Below, one piece after another: positions 1 to 11,073 of a DNA stretch of 64,000 nt. Origin of the DNA: Deroplatys truncata (taxonomy: Eukaryota > Arthropoda > Insecta > Mantodea > Mantidae); contig CM060988.1 of assembly GCA_030765065.1 (NCBI GenBank), positions 199,328,565-199,392,564 on the forward strand, in the 5' to 3' direction. The notes beneath the pieces were generated by a model. It saw only the letters and a program-made list of their open reading frames with translations, ran no database searches and had not been told where the DNA came from. The position numbers were made by a program, and so were the translations under genes. Position 1 is the stretch's first letter. Every line of letters begins with the position of its first letter.

Positions 1-655
1 TCCAATTCATTGCTGCTGTTGATCAGTTTTAAGAGTTTTATGTTCGGAGTGATTTCATGGTTTGAAGACCAGAAATGATGTGCTACTGCTGATTTATCCG
101 TCTGTTTTTGGTAAATGCATCTCATATGCTCTTTAAGTCTTATTTCAAGATTTCTTTTGGTTCTTCCTATGTATACCAGGTTACAGTCATTACAAACTAT
201 TTGATAAATACCAGCTGATTTATCGTTGGGGATAGGATCTTTTGTTCTGTTGCATAGTAGTTTCTGTATATTGTGGTTATTCTGTGGAGACAGGGTGATG
301 TTGTATTTCTGGAAAATCCTTTGAAATTTGTGATGTGTCCAAGGGTGGTAAGTGAACTTTCTATATGCTTGTGGTTTTTGTTGTATGAGTAAAGTAGTCG
401 TTTGTTGGATGTATTTCTGTCTTTCAAACCTTTTTATCTTCTTATCTATTGTTTTTTTCTGGTATCCATTCATGGCGGCTATGTGGATAATGTGTTGGTA
501 TTCTTTATGGTATTACTCTTTCTCCAATGGTATATGTACTAACCTGTTTGTAATGTCATTTAAAATTGCATGTTTATGGCTTGTAGGATTGTAGCTATTG
601 TTGTTAATATAATTTTCTGTGAGAGTTGGTTTCCTGTAAATGCTGAACGTTTGTT
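1..655 (-). mobile_element. Penelope-like element, 5'-truncated 3' part (GIY-YIG end)
   Basis: Read on the minus strand, the frame from about 655 to the window edge is open with no stop and aligns throughout with residues about 545-762 of the complete Penelope-like protein at 15209-17647. The same landmarks occur in order: a YRKPT block, a FTYHPWTHHKF block, AGIYQIVCNDC, then VYIGRTKR and RLKEHMRC. The last three form a GIY-YIG endonuclease core with a preceding CxxC pair. Homology stops abruptly near 655, as expected for 5' truncation during target-primed insertion. The protein differs at many positions from the 15-19 kb copies, so it is a separate lineage or an older copy. The 3' tail lies outside the window. 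Confidence 0.85.
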
Positions 656-774
656 TCAGATATTTCCAAAAATAAGGAAAAACTTCAACAGTTTCTCTTA
701 ATTACAGTGTTCACAGCTCAAAGAGTCGTTCTACAATATGAGAGATAGAAAGCACATGAAATTCACCAAACATG

Positions 775-1050
775 AGCGGTTAGAAGAAGCTACATTTTGT
801 TTAACGACGTTCTGCTGTCATTATTGTTCGAGATGTGAGGTTACAGGATGCTAGTGATAAATTTGCAAAGCTAATGGACATAGCATTGTGTGCAAGTGAT
901 GGGTGGCTCTGGCACTTTCAGAAAAGACATGGTGTCAGCAACAGAAAAACATGTAGTGTATCATTAAATGCAGACGTTGAGCAAGTTGAACCATTTTGTA
1001 AATACATCTATGAGCTGGTTGAATCTGACTGCCTCATTTTTATATGATTC
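775..1050 (+). pseudogene. Tigger/pogo (CENP-B type) transposase fragment
   Basis: The frame ending at the TGA after 1047 reads KLMDIALCASDGWLWHFQKR followed by HGVS and, further on, a VEPFCKYIYELV segment. ASDGWLWxFxKRHGI is the hallmark of the second helix-turn-helix (CENP-B N-terminal / HTH_Tnp_Tc5) of Tigger, pogo and Jerky-type transposases, and the VEPF segment normally follows it. No DDE domain is seen nearby. This is a short remnant lying upstream of, and unrelated to, the coiled-coil gene exon at 1371. Confidence 0.6.
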
Positions 1051-1370
1051 ACAATTTAATATAGTCATCTGATTTTACGAACACCCTTTCGCCTCCATTA
1101 GTCTGTAAAATCTAGGATTTGCTGTATATTGATTCTCATTTGTCTCGTTAATTAAATAGTTTTGATTCAGCAGTTTTTTTTACTTTGAGTGTTAAATGTT
1201 AATTTTGTCTTGAGTCTTCTTAATATGTCTCGATATAAACTGTAACTTAAATTTATACAGCATTTCCTTTCACTAGATAATTTGATTTTTCTTCTAGCTA
1301 TTTTGCATAATTAAATGACATAAATTATTTGCCTTGTCGCATAATGTTTTGCTATGGGTATGTGTGTTAA

Positions 1371-1502
1371 GGTGATGGGGAGCAGCAGAAGGAATTCAGA
1401 ACTGGAGTTGGAACTTCAGCTTCTGAGACTGCAGAGTGAGAAATACCAAACACTGATGGACAACAAGGAGAAGGAAATAGCTCGATTCAGACTAGAGCTG
1501 CA
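1371..1502 (+). CDS. Coiled-coil protein gene, penultimate exon
   Basis: The exon is open in one frame and encodes a charged heptad-like stretch rich in Leu, Glu and Lys (ELELELQLLRLQSEKY, then DNKEKEIARFRLELQ), typical of a coiled coil. It ends in GAGCTGCA followed by a consensus donor gtaagt at 1503, leaving phase 2. The exon at 9653 starts after a cag acceptor with the one base needed to complete a Gln codon. The 5' boundary is less certain: the acceptor could be the ag at 1369-1370 or the cag steps at 1383-1388. Earlier exons lie outside the window. I do not recognise the family; a centrosomal, cytoskeletal or Golgi coiled-coil protein would fit, but that is only a guess. Confidence 0.7.
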
Positions 1503-1639
1503 GTAAGTTTATCATCCAAACTCACGGGTGAGGTAGAGCGCCCAGCATATTTAGTTAGCAGCAGAATAATTGCAGCTTCTTCTTCTTCTTTTTTAACAAA
1601 AGCTCTTCGACATAAATCATACAATATGATATCAGTGTT

Positions 1640-3290
1640 TGAAAATGTGTGTCTCTGTGACTGACAAAATGAAAAGTTGGATAAATACTAAACTTGTATT
1701 TAAGCTCAGTATCTTCCAAAGATGCGACACGAAGGTTTTCAAGAAAATCCCTCCACCCCAAACTACCCTTTACAGTGAACAGTTTTCAAAATGTTTAATG
1801 CTCTCAAAAATGACTGAAATAATTTTTATTAAAACTCGATATATTAAAGATATATACATCACAAATAAAATGTATATCTTGAATTTTCTGGGTATAGCCT
1901 GTGAAGTCCTGTACATTCGGAAGGAATTTTGTATAATCTTGTATAACTAGTAAACGTTAAGTGATAGACAAAAATGTACTACGTAAAAAATGTAGATCTC
2001 TTTAAAACAAATAACTTTTCTTGTGTTATATGCCATTTCCAGGATAACCATCAATAATGATTTTAATTGTTCATTACTTTGTCATTCTTTTAAAGTCCTG
2101 TCAACATTCAGTTGTTTCTCGCGATGTCATGGAAACAGTATGGAATTTTAAGGCCAGTAAATAGCATCCAGTTGTTAAACATTTGACTATCGCTGTTCTC
2201 TTTGTATCTATAACAAAATGTGTAATGTAGCTGTTTCTGCAAAGGTTTATCTTGATTAAAATTGATGCGGTATTTACTTATAATGTTGATGCTTGTGATG
2301 TTTGTTTACATCACGTGTTGCCATCTAGTGACGTCATTCATTTGTTCGGTTTGTAGCTCCATCTAGTGTTAGCAATTTGTGGTAGTATTAGTGTTTGAAA
2401 GAATTTTAAGTTTTGTTTACTGTCCTCCGGCTAGCTATTTGGTCGAACATATCTCTTGATCAGGGTTGTGTAAACGGAAAGGAATCTTTTATCCAAAAAT
2501 TACACTGATGAAGAAATTGGTTTTACACATTTATTGTCGAACACGTTAACTATCACATTTATACATTGATCTTAACACTCGCCAAAACTGAAACTGTTAT
2601 AATAACTTCATTACTAATCACTCTTAATTCACGTACTTCAACTTTGTGTATAATTAACTTTATAATACTTTAGATTTTCGTAACTTGTGAATCTATAGCC
2701 GACGTATCTCATACAAATATTTTGACGAACTGACGAACTGAAGACGACGTGTAGTGCACAAAGAATTTTGATGAACTGAGCATGAAGCTACCTCTAACCT
2801 ACCCTATTTATACTCCTGCATCCAGATACGCCTAAAGATTATAACTGAGTTACTATTGGCTAATAAAACGCGCCAACATTAGCGTCTATTTTTATATCCA
2901 ATGAAAATTATGAATACATATGCTCAAGGGAAACATTCCAGAAGATTCTCAACAGAAAAACGTGCCAATATTACGCAACTTCCTCGTTTCTAATAATGAT
3001 AAACAGCTCACCCCCCTCTTTGCATTATTGCGCTATTATTGACAGTTTCAGTAAGGCTGTATAAACTTATTTCCCAATAATAATTACAATTAATAAACAT
3101 CTGAAATCAATGTCACATAAAAATGCATATTCATATTACAATCATTATTTACATTTAAGCTGCATCAAAATATAGTAGGTAGAAAAATAAGGTTTCGTAA
3201 GAATAGTTTGTATACCCACTAGTAAATGATAGAGGGTAGTCATGTGAATGTAACATATCAGACTTTTTTAAATGGCACTCTATTCTAATA
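1640..3290 (+). repeat. M-family interspersed repeat, copy 1 (split by solo LTR)
   Basis: This copy has two parts, 1640-2258 and 3172-3290, which join into one sequence when the LTR at 2263-3167 is removed. The family occurs at least nine times in the window. Shared blocks include tcttccaaagatgcgacacg, ttgaattttctggg, and tatcgctgttctctttg. The last block (tagtaggtagaaaaataagg ... gtcatgtgaatgtaac) begins just after the LTR. Copies share length and order but no coding frame. The 35 kb copy shows that the family has terminal inverted repeats, so it is probably a non-autonomous DNA transposon. This copy lacks the 5' end. Confidence 0.75.
2263..3167 (-). mobile_element. Solo LTR (905 bp) with 4-bp duplication
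   Basis: The insert begins TGATGC and ends GCATCA, the short TG...CA inverted ends of an LTR. It is flanked by AAAT on both sides (2259-2262 and 3168-3171); removing it restores the M-family sequence. On the minus strand there is a TATA-like GTATAAATAG, a plausible start region with repeated cagttcgtca, and an AATAAATG poly(A) signal further on, which is LTR promoter-to-R-U5 layout. No internal retroviral-type sequence remains, so it looks like a product of LTR-LTR recombination. The 4-bp duplication suggests Ty3/gypsy, but the family cannot be fixed from an LTR alone. Confidence 0.7.
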
Positions 3291-3390
3291 TTAATATATT
3301 CTAAGTTCAGTAAAACTCTATATACAAATACAGAGAAATTTTATCCATTGAGCTCTTTCTTTGCCATTAAATTATTAAACTTCTTTTATG

Positions 3391-3672
3391 ATTCAGCTAT
3401 ATTCAAGTGCCACTTCTCCAGCAGGTTTATGCAGATATTCTTTAATGGAAAACAACATATTGCCTGTAACATTCTTAATGTTTTCTAATTTTGGCTTGTT
3501 TATGCTTCCAGTTTCATTAAAGATTTTTACTATTTTGGAAACTGTTGATTGCATTATGTTTCTATTCTGATGTACTTGATTAAACAAATCACATAACTCT
3601 TGTTGACCCCACCTCCTGTCCCCGTGACCAATCATCATTAGCACTTCTATTCTTTCACATTCACTGAGGAAA
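3391..3672 (-). pseudogene. mariner-like transposase N-terminal HTH fragment
   Basis: The minus-strand frame reads ERIEVLMMIGHGDRRWGQQE, LCDLFNQ, then QSTVSKIVKIFNETGSI. This is the paired-domain-like helix-turn-helix that opens one class of insect Tc1/mariner transposases (the DUF4817-type domain: a pattern of MIGxGDRxRTQxEVxxLFN followed by STVSKIxxKFxETGS). It ends before the catalytic domain. Length is about 90 residues against roughly 340 for a whole protein. Remnant only. Confidence 0.65.
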
Positions 3673-5839
3673 GCTGTTCAAAGATTTTCAGAATGAAAAC
3701 TATTCATTGTTTTATTTAATATCATGGCTTACTCTACATGATTTCACATAATTGTGATTCTCAAGTTTGAAACAAGTTTTTAATGGCAAAGAAACAGCTG
3801 AATGGTTAAAACTTCTCCACATTTATATGTAACATTTTATTAATTTGGAATAGATAAATATTAAAAGAGGGTGCCGTTTAAAAAAATAACTTTACTGTCA
3901 CAGCCTGTATACCTGCGTAGTAAGCTTTTTTCAAGCACTGGTATCATATTGTATGATTTTCTCAAATAGCTTTCATAGAAGGAATTTTTTCTTAAAATTA
4001 AAATATAAGAAGTTACACATGGTACTCCATACTTTTTATGCATACTATATAACGCTGAGTGTTTGGAAAGTTGAAATATTCAATTAGAGTGCTAGGTCTA
4101 TCATGGTGCTTTACTGCTTGAGCCACCATGGTGTGATCCGCATATGTACCTTAAACCTCATCTGATTTATGTACCCTCCAAAGCAACTTGTTATGTTGCG
4201 AGTGCTTTACATTACCAGGCTGCATAATTAAGATTAATGTGATAATTAGTCTTTCACATAGTGGAGTTATATACATATTTTTCATAACTCAAGTTGGTAA
4301 AATTGAAAAATGTTGTACCACTTAAGGGGAAACTAAATGGCAAAAATCACCAAATAAATTGTATTCCCCAAAGTAAAACAGCAACAGCATTGAGATGTTT
4401 TTATCTTGCCAAAATATCATTAGACTATCTTCAATACTTCCTGAGAAAACAGGTCATTTATATCAGAAAATGTTATTCACAGAAAAGGTGTTCAAAGCAA
4501 AAATGGAGAAAAAGCTCATGGTTACAAAGAAAAAAAAAATATTACATTGTGTGTACGAATGTAAACTGTATATTTAGAATTCTGACAATTTGTAGAGCAA
4601 ACTCAAATCTACCTCTCTACTAAAGGTGTACATGGGCCAAAATTTTTAGGCCCAGCCCAGTCTGAACCAGGTCCAAGAATAGGCTGACTTTGTTTTAAAT
4701 AAAATTATATTGTAGTTACTTACTATTACTACCACCACCATGAAGCACTGCTGCCTGCGGTGTGAAGAGACTGGGGTTTGAATTCCAGTACCGACATGAT
4801 ATGCACTCAGATCTTTGGACCAAATGAGAAGCCACTTAAAAGAAATAGTGACGGCTGAGGTCCTGGAATCTGCATATAGCAAGCATAACACCCCTATTAC
4901 TGCACTCTGTCCAGGATCTCCTGGGATAGGAGGAGGCAGAGTTTGCAGCATTATTCTTAATTGGCCAGAGCAAGCAGGCATTTATTATTACTAGTATTAA
5001 CACTTATCAATGTGTAACGTGATAATTCTGCTAGTCCGGGCATCTCAACATCGGAGCCCGTCTCTCCCCAAAAAATCTGATAAAATAATTTTTTTCATTT
5101 TTATTTCCCCTTTACATGGGAAAGTTTTTTTTTTCTCTCTCTCTCAAAAATAGCACTAATGATTTTGTTTAAAATAGGATATGTTTAAATTAGGGATGGG
5201 ACCTCTATATTTGGTGGTATTGAAGTATGTAAAATACTTTGAGATAAACCTTTGATACTTTTAAATGTTTTAAGTTTTGCATTATTGAAAGTTGTTGCAC
5301 CTAATTTTATACTAGATAAGGAATGAAAGGAGTCGAGACTTCACTTTATTGTCTTGCACGTGTCCCCAAAGTATTCTGGAGTGTAGTTCTTGATAGAGTT
5401 TGGCTGCATTTCCTCTGGGTGAATCAATGCTACATTCCATGGGCTCTTGTATCTAAATAAAAACAATGAGGGAAGGCGTAAAGATACTTGTGTAACATGC
5501 AGTTGATTTAGTTGATGCTTTAAGTCACATTTCTGCAATACCCTGTTTTGGTGACTCACTCTCAACTATTACATTTACCTACTCTAGTGAACAAAATCTG
5601 TGAATCCAGCAGAAAAATAAGAACTTAAGACATGAGATAATACAGTGCATGGAAATACTTGTTCTTTGCTTCCATCTGTTTGTGTTTACGTACTCAGGTC
5701 ACAAGCATAGCTTACAGGTATACTGTACAGCTAATTTCCGTAATATATATTCTTTAAATAAAAGTTTTCAACACAAAAGATAAAATACTTTTATTCATCC
5801 TTTAAATACAAGATTTCAAGGACATGTCAAAAACAATTT

Positions 5840-6127
5840 TATATACATATGTACAGGTTTACATATCCCAATACTTAAATTCTTCTAGACTATAAAATGC
5901 ATTCATTATTAAGAACTTTTTTATTTCTTTTAATTTATATTCTGTTTTATTGACTTTTTTTATTTCAACAGGTAACTTGTTACAAAGCTCTTTACCCATG
6001 CTTATACTGCAACGATTGTTTACTGTTCCCCTATATACTGATCTAAAATAATCCTCATTATTTCTTAAACTATACTTATGTATACACTGATTTTTTGGTT
6101 CTTTTTCTTGTAAAATAATTTTTATTG

Positions 6128-6171
<44 letters not shown>

Positions 6172-6790
6172 ATGGATGGAACAGTTAAAATACCGAACTC
6201 TTTAAACTTTGATCTGCATGTATGCCTACTATTTACTTTCCCAATTATTCGAAAAGCTTTTTTTTTTGTAATTTGAAAACCTTTTTTACTTCTGTTGCAG
6301 CAATGTTTCCCCATAGAGTTATCCCATATTTTATGTGTGAGTAAATGAACGCATAGTACACTTGTTTTAATGTTTCTTAATCCATATTCTTTCTTAATTG
6401 CCTCATTATAAATAGACCTTTATTTGTCTTTTTGATTATGTGAGATATATATGGCTTCCATTTTAGTTGTTTGTCTATTATTACCCCTAACATTTTAGCA
6501 TGCTGCATTTCTAGTATTATTTCTCCATCTATTGCAATGTTTGTCATTTTTACTCCAATTTCCTAGTTCAAAATTTATCCAAGCTGTTTTTTGGGTGTTT
6601 AATATCATGTTTAAATTTAAGCAGTGCTGTTTTATTATTTTAATTAATTCATTTGCTTTAATTTCCACCTCTGTTGCTGACTTGCCTCTAATTATTATTG
6701 TCATGCCATCTGCATATCCAATTGCCAAACCTCCATTTCTTTGTAATATTTCAAAAATATCATTTATATAAGCTAAAAATATAGCTACAT
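5840..6790 (-). pseudogene. LINE (Jockey/CR1-like) ORF2: RT end and C-terminal tail, broken
   Basis: On the minus strand an RT block reads LAIGYADGMTIIIRGKSATE, then KIIKQHCLNLNMILNTQKTA: motif C and the following segment of a non-LTR reverse transcriptase. The catalytic YADD has become YADG. Further on come KAFRIIGKVNSRHTCRSKF and FGILTVPSIHI, then GKELCNKLPVEIK-type sequence and FYSLEEF, which is the usual C-terminal tail of this LINE group. A TA microsatellite (6131-6169) and several stops interrupt it. It is dead and 5'-truncated. Confidence 0.75.
6131..6169. repeat. (TA)n microsatellite
   Basis: About 19 TA units lie inside the decayed LINE tail. A run of alternating Ile-Tyr in the minus-strand frame is an artefact of this repeat. 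Confidence 0.95.
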
Positions 6791-6808
6791 AAAAAGGAAG
6801 AAATTATG

Positions 6809-7877
6809 GTAATGTTGCTCCAGAGGTCGACGTGTCATGGTGGACGATGTATGCACAATGTCAGGTACCAACTGTTAAATGTAAAAAGTGCTGCCACATT
6901 AGTAAAACCGGAAACAGTTTGGTATTGTTGTGAACTGTTATATGCTGTCATAATAGAAAAGCGTGAAATAGTGAATAAATGCAATAAAACTGAATAATAA
7001 CCATGAAGCAGTAACAAATATTGTTGTTATTGTCTAATGCGTGGCGTTTAGTAATGACCATTAGCGCTCTTGCACTACTAAATAAATGTAATACAACTGA
7101 ATGATTACCGTGCAGCAGTAAGAAAATGTAATACAACTAAATAATTGCTGCGGCACAGTAAACAAATGTAACAGAACTAAATAATTATCACGATGCAATA
7201 AGCAAATGTAATACAACTAAATAATAATGAATGCTACTATAATTATGTCCAAGCACATATCTGCTCTTTCACGATGCAATTGTTAGCCTTAATAAAGGCT
7301 GTTTTGCATCAATGCAAATAAGGAAGACAGATGTAGAAGAAAGATGAAGTTCTGGAGGATGGACAATGAAGAAATATAAAATTTTGGAAGAAAAGAAAGA
7401 TGAAAAGGAAGTTCTGAGGGAGAAGACGAACCAAAAGAGAACTCAAAGATGTTATGTTGCAGGATAATTCTTGGAGAGTGTCACAAGAAAATTCTGAAAC
7501 ACTCTCTGAATGGGACAGCTGTTCTGTACACAAACTCATGCAAGTATGAGTTGAAGAGCTCCTGAGAAGTGCTGAACTGCCTCCTAAGCTTGCTAGCTCT
7601 TCTGCAAGTTGTTGTATGTCCCAATTTTCCATTAGGACAGCGTCATTATTTAAGATCTCATTCTCCGCAACAATGCGGAAGTTGTCCATGTTGATTGTTG
7701 ACTGCTGATAAAATCGCGCCAGAATACATAACCGGAAGTGCTTAAACAACTTTAGGGCATTTAAAAAATGAAATGCCACATATTTACAGAATTTTAGCAA
7801 TGTTTTTTTTACAGGGTAGCCTGCCTGACGTTGCGCGGCACCCACCGTGACATGTCGACCTCTGGAGCAACATTACC
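6809..7877. mobile_element. TIR DNA element, about 1.07 kb, family unknown
   Basis: The left end tggtaatgttgctccagagg, followed by tcgacgtgtcatggtgg, is matched in reverse complement at 7840-7877 (tcgacatgtcacggtgg near the end), giving TIRs of at least 35 bp with few mismatches. Flanks gaaattat and aaaataat are a possible degraded 8-bp duplication. Inside, 6966-7225 holds four to five diverged copies of a roughly 50-bp unit with the core aaatgtaatacaactaaata. A minus-strand frame (7309-7845) is open for 178 codons, with a Ser/Leu-rich acidic part (ENWDIQQLAEELASLGG) and a hydrophobic end. I recognise no transposase motif in it, so it may not be a real protein. Confidence 0.6.
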
Positions 7878-8385
7878 AAAATAATTATTATTATTGTTGT
7901 TGTTTATTATTTATTATTATTAACCTTTACTAACAATAGGGGATGTATAATCTGTTGCATTATCAAGATAAAAAAAATTGTCGCCAATTGGAGAATGTCA
8001 AACAGGAACAATTTCGGAATTAGTATATGTACAAAACAAAATTGATTGCATGCGTTTATACACAGAAAACTACTAATAAGAAATTCAGTGAGTGAGCTAT
8101 CAATCCTTTATAAAGTGAGTATCAAATACCAGTGCTCAAAATTCAGATATCGGTATTGAGTATCCAGAAATAGTGGTATCGTCCCATCACTGGTTTAAAT
8201 ATAGTTATATGGCAAATAAAATGCATATTTTGAATCTTGTGTGTTTTTCGCCTGTATTTTCAAGCCCAAGCTCAACCTGAGCCAGACAAACATTTTTAAA
8301 AATAACTTGTCCCACAGGCCACGCCAGGCCTAGGTCTGAGCCTGTGACGACTTCTGCTCTCTATTCCAAAGAATATGAATTACGA

Positions 8386-9330
8386 TTTTTACTTTCTCTA
8401 CTACGTATAGTAAGTAGGGGAAGTATTGTATTCCACCCAAAAATTCGATACCAAGATTTCACCAGAAATACATGTTTTGAGACCCCCTGAATCCCAAAAA
8501 ATCACTTTTGGAAACATGTGCGTGGGTGTGTGTGTGCGTGCATGCGTGCGTGCGTGTGAACAGCATAACTCAGAAACGAACAGTTGGATAAACACCAAAC
8601 TTGGTATTTAGGTTCAGTATCTTCCAAGGATGCGACACGAAGGTTTTCAAGAAAATCCCCCCACCCCAGATTACCCTTTACAAGGAAGATTTTTTTGAAA
8701 ATTTTAATTTTCTCAAAAATGACTAACGATTTTGATTAAAATATCATATGTTTAAGATATTTTTATGACAAATAAAATGTATTTCTTGAATTTCCTAGGA
8801 ATGTCTCCAAAAGTATTCTTCATTGTGAACGACTTTTGCATAACTGGTAAACCATAAGAGAGAGACAAAATTTTACTACACAAAAAATGTAGATCCGGTT
8901 AAAATACACAATTTATGTCATATACATTTTTTTTTGTTGAGTGAACCATTTTCGAGATATTGCTTGTTATTCCCTTAAATTTTTCAATACTTATTTTCTC
9001 AAATGGGAATTCGTTATTCATTTTTTTGTCTTGGATATGCAAAGAGTATTAATCTGTGGGAAAGGGAATGGCGCTGCACCTAGCAATCAGCTATTAAGAT
9101 ATATGTATGTGCTTAAAGGCTACTGTATTTCCAAATTGCCCTTGTAAATATATATTCCCCTTACATCTACAAGAAAATTAGCAATAAGATAGAGTCTGCA
9201 AATGTTTATCTCGATTAACATAAAGTAGATGGAGAATAAGCGTTTGTATAAATAGTTTGTACAAGAGTAGAGAAAGTCATGTGAGTGTAACACATCAGAT
9301 TTTTTTTCTGTGAAGTGTTTAAGAATTTAC
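8386..9330 (+). repeat. M-family repeat, near full-length copy
   Basis: It starts tttttactttctctactacg, passes through cacccaaaaattcgatacca, cttccaaggatgcgacacga and gaatttcctaggaatg, and ends near gtcatgtgagtgtaacacat. This is the best 5' end of the long form. A GT/GCGT-rich stretch (8520-8557) replaces the shorter gtgtgtgtc seen in other copies. It lies in the last intron of the coiled-coil gene, just before the terminal exon. Confidence 0.75.
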
Positions 9331-9652
9331 AGTATTGTCAGATGCAATATCATTTTTGAAAATATATATCAACTACAAGTATTGTGCCTGCAATGATAAA
9401 ATATGTGTCAAATTAAAAAAAAACAATTCCAATAAGACATCAAAAACTAAAATTGTCATTTTTTGACAATTTTCACGATCAAGTCCTCCCTTAAAACAAA
9501 ATGTTAGGTTTTTTCAAGATGCATTGTCTTTATGCACACGTTTAGAGATTTTGGAGAATTTCTTTGATATAATATTGAAATGAATACTTCCTTAGTCTGA
9601 ATCTAAATCTGACTAATTCACCTTGTTATAATAACGGCTGTATTGTTTTCAG

Positions 9653-10127
9653 GAGCATTCAGGCTGTGTTACAAGAACAGCTGGAGAATTGCAAGTTAAT
9701 ACATTACAAAGCGACATCAGATGAAACAGGTTCTGATACAAAGGGAGGCAAGCCGGTGTGCTCATCCCCAACTTCAAGTGCTGTAAGTTTAGGAACATTA
9801 GAGTCTTGGCGGAAGATTAGTTGCATCAGTTCCAGTGCTGACGAGAGCGACATGGGCGTGGTACTTGGGGAGAAACTTAACTCACCAAAACGTGATGACA
9901 CATTCCGCAGCACAATCCTGGAAGCGGTAGCTGCCATCAGCGATACAGAGTCCATCAAGAAAATGAAAACACAACTATCAAAGGTGTTTGAGGAAATTAG
10001 AAATTCAAGACTTCCCCTACCAAGTCCTCCACGTACGTACACGGATCTGAACGACTCGCACTGGACAGATTTGTCTGTGGAAACTCTAAAGAATGGAAGC
10101 TCTCTCGATGACACTGGGCTCACATAA
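9653..10127 (+). CDS. Coiled-coil protein gene, terminal exon
   Basis: A consensus acceptor (tgttttcag) precedes 9653. The joined frame continues the coiled coil (SIQAVLQEQLENCKL) for about 20 residues. It then becomes Ser/Thr-rich and probably disordered (SSPTSSAVSLGTLESW; ISSSADESD). A second short helical segment follows (SIKKMKTQLSKVFEEIRNS), then a proline patch (LPLPSPPRTYTDL), ending DDTGLT and TAA at 10125-10127. The codon usage and long open frame differ clearly from the AT-rich flanks. A polyadenylation signal lies 60 bp downstream. Family not recognised. The low-complexity tail suggests a regulatory C-terminus, but no catalytic motif is visible. Confidence 0.8.
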
Positions 10128-10188
10128 GCTACTGACAACAGGGTGTGATCACTCCAGACATGCATGTCACTGCAAATGCTGTCGACAA

Positions 10189-10194
10189 AATAAA
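10189..10194 (+). terminator. Candidate poly(A) signal of the coiled-coil gene
   Basis: AATAAA sits 62 bp after the stop codon of the terminal exon, on the coding strand and in an AT-rich stretch. Position and sequence fit a cleavage/polyadenylation signal; no transcript evidence is available. Confidence 0.5.
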
Positions 10195-10515
10195 TTGGAA
10201 AACATGTATATAACATTGTGAATATTCATGACACTTTCATTTTGCTAGACCAGAAAATCTTGTATTTTTCTTCATCATGAGACTTAGTTGAACTGTGGAC
10301 AGAGTGGCAGCATTTGTGGTGAGGTGTGAATGTTATAAAACTCTTTTAATATGTAGCGCTGAGCACTGCAATGAAATAATTTTGATAAATATACATTTAA
10401 ATTTTTATTGTCTGTTCATTATTTTATATAAAATGTATGAATCATTCCAAGGTAGGAAGATTGTATTCTGGTTGACATATGTAGGCATAAAATCTGTTCA
10501 GGGAGAGAAGGTGAC

Positions 10516-11073
10516 TGTAATTCTGTGCAATGACTATTTACTATGGCGACTGCATGCACATCCCTATTGAAGTGCCAACATCAGAACAGTATATTCGCAA
10601 CATGTCAGCCGCTACCAATGTAATAGGCATTAAACGAACATACACACGCACACACAACTATGTTGAAATGCGCATTTCGAATAAGAGAAGAACCTCGATA
10701 GGATGTCACACGCAATGAAGACACATGTAAAATAACTAATGCATGTTTTCTGTAAGGGGAACTAAAAAGTGAAATGTGCATAAACATGGGTATAACACAC
10801 ATAAATATGCGCAGATTGTGTGTGAAAACACAAAAATGAAAAGCAATTTATTCATCCTTATAGAAACATGCATTACTTATTTTACACGTGTACAAAACAT
10901 CAGATACATATTTCAACATCACCTCTGTGTTCCCTGCATGTTTAACGTCTAGCGATTTTATTATATATTACGTTGGTAATGGTTGGTATCCAGAAAAAAC
11001 ACAGTTGTGACATTGGCACTTCGTATGTGCTGCGCGCGTTCGCCATAGTAAATAGTCATCACACAGAATTACC
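10516..11073. mobile_element. Fold-back MITE, 558 bp, 8-bp duplication AAGGTGAC
   Basis: Both ends share GTAATTCTGTG and TGACTATTTACTATGGCGA in inverted orientation. Similarity continues through the arms (about 10516-10755 against 10850-11073), for example taatgcatgttttctgtaag against its reverse complement near 10857. The element is flanked by a perfect AAGGTGAC at 10508-10515 and 11074-11081. Eight-base duplications occur for hAT and P-type elements. No ORF of note. It inserted about 390 bp downstream of the coiled-coil gene stop codon. Confidence 0.75.

Larger units (their letters stand above)
5191..8192. mobile_element. hAT-type DNA transposon, 3.0 kb, degenerate, with 8-bp duplication
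   Basis: The ends are TAGGGATGGGAC (left) and GTCCCATCACTG (right), imperfect inverted repeats resembling the CAGTGATGGG ends common in hAT elements. The element is flanked by a perfect 8-bp duplication GTTTAAAT (5183-5190 and 8193-8200), which fits the hAT nTnnnnAn pattern. No BED finger or hAT dimerisation domain can be read, so it is non-autonomous or badly decayed. It has been filled by later insertions: a LINE fragment at 5840-6790 and a TIR element at 6809-7877. Confidence 0.7.
5100..8260 (+). repeat. M-family repeat, copy split by hAT-type insertion
   Basis: 5100-5190 (cccctttacatgggaaag, then ctcaaaaatagcactaatga) and 8201-8260 (atggcaaataaaatgcatat, ttgaatcttg) are consecutive parts of the M-family consensus, comparable with 8650-8800. 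They are separated by the 3 kb element at 5191-8192. The copy therefore predates that insertion. Only about 150 bp of it remain recognisable. Confidence 0.65.
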
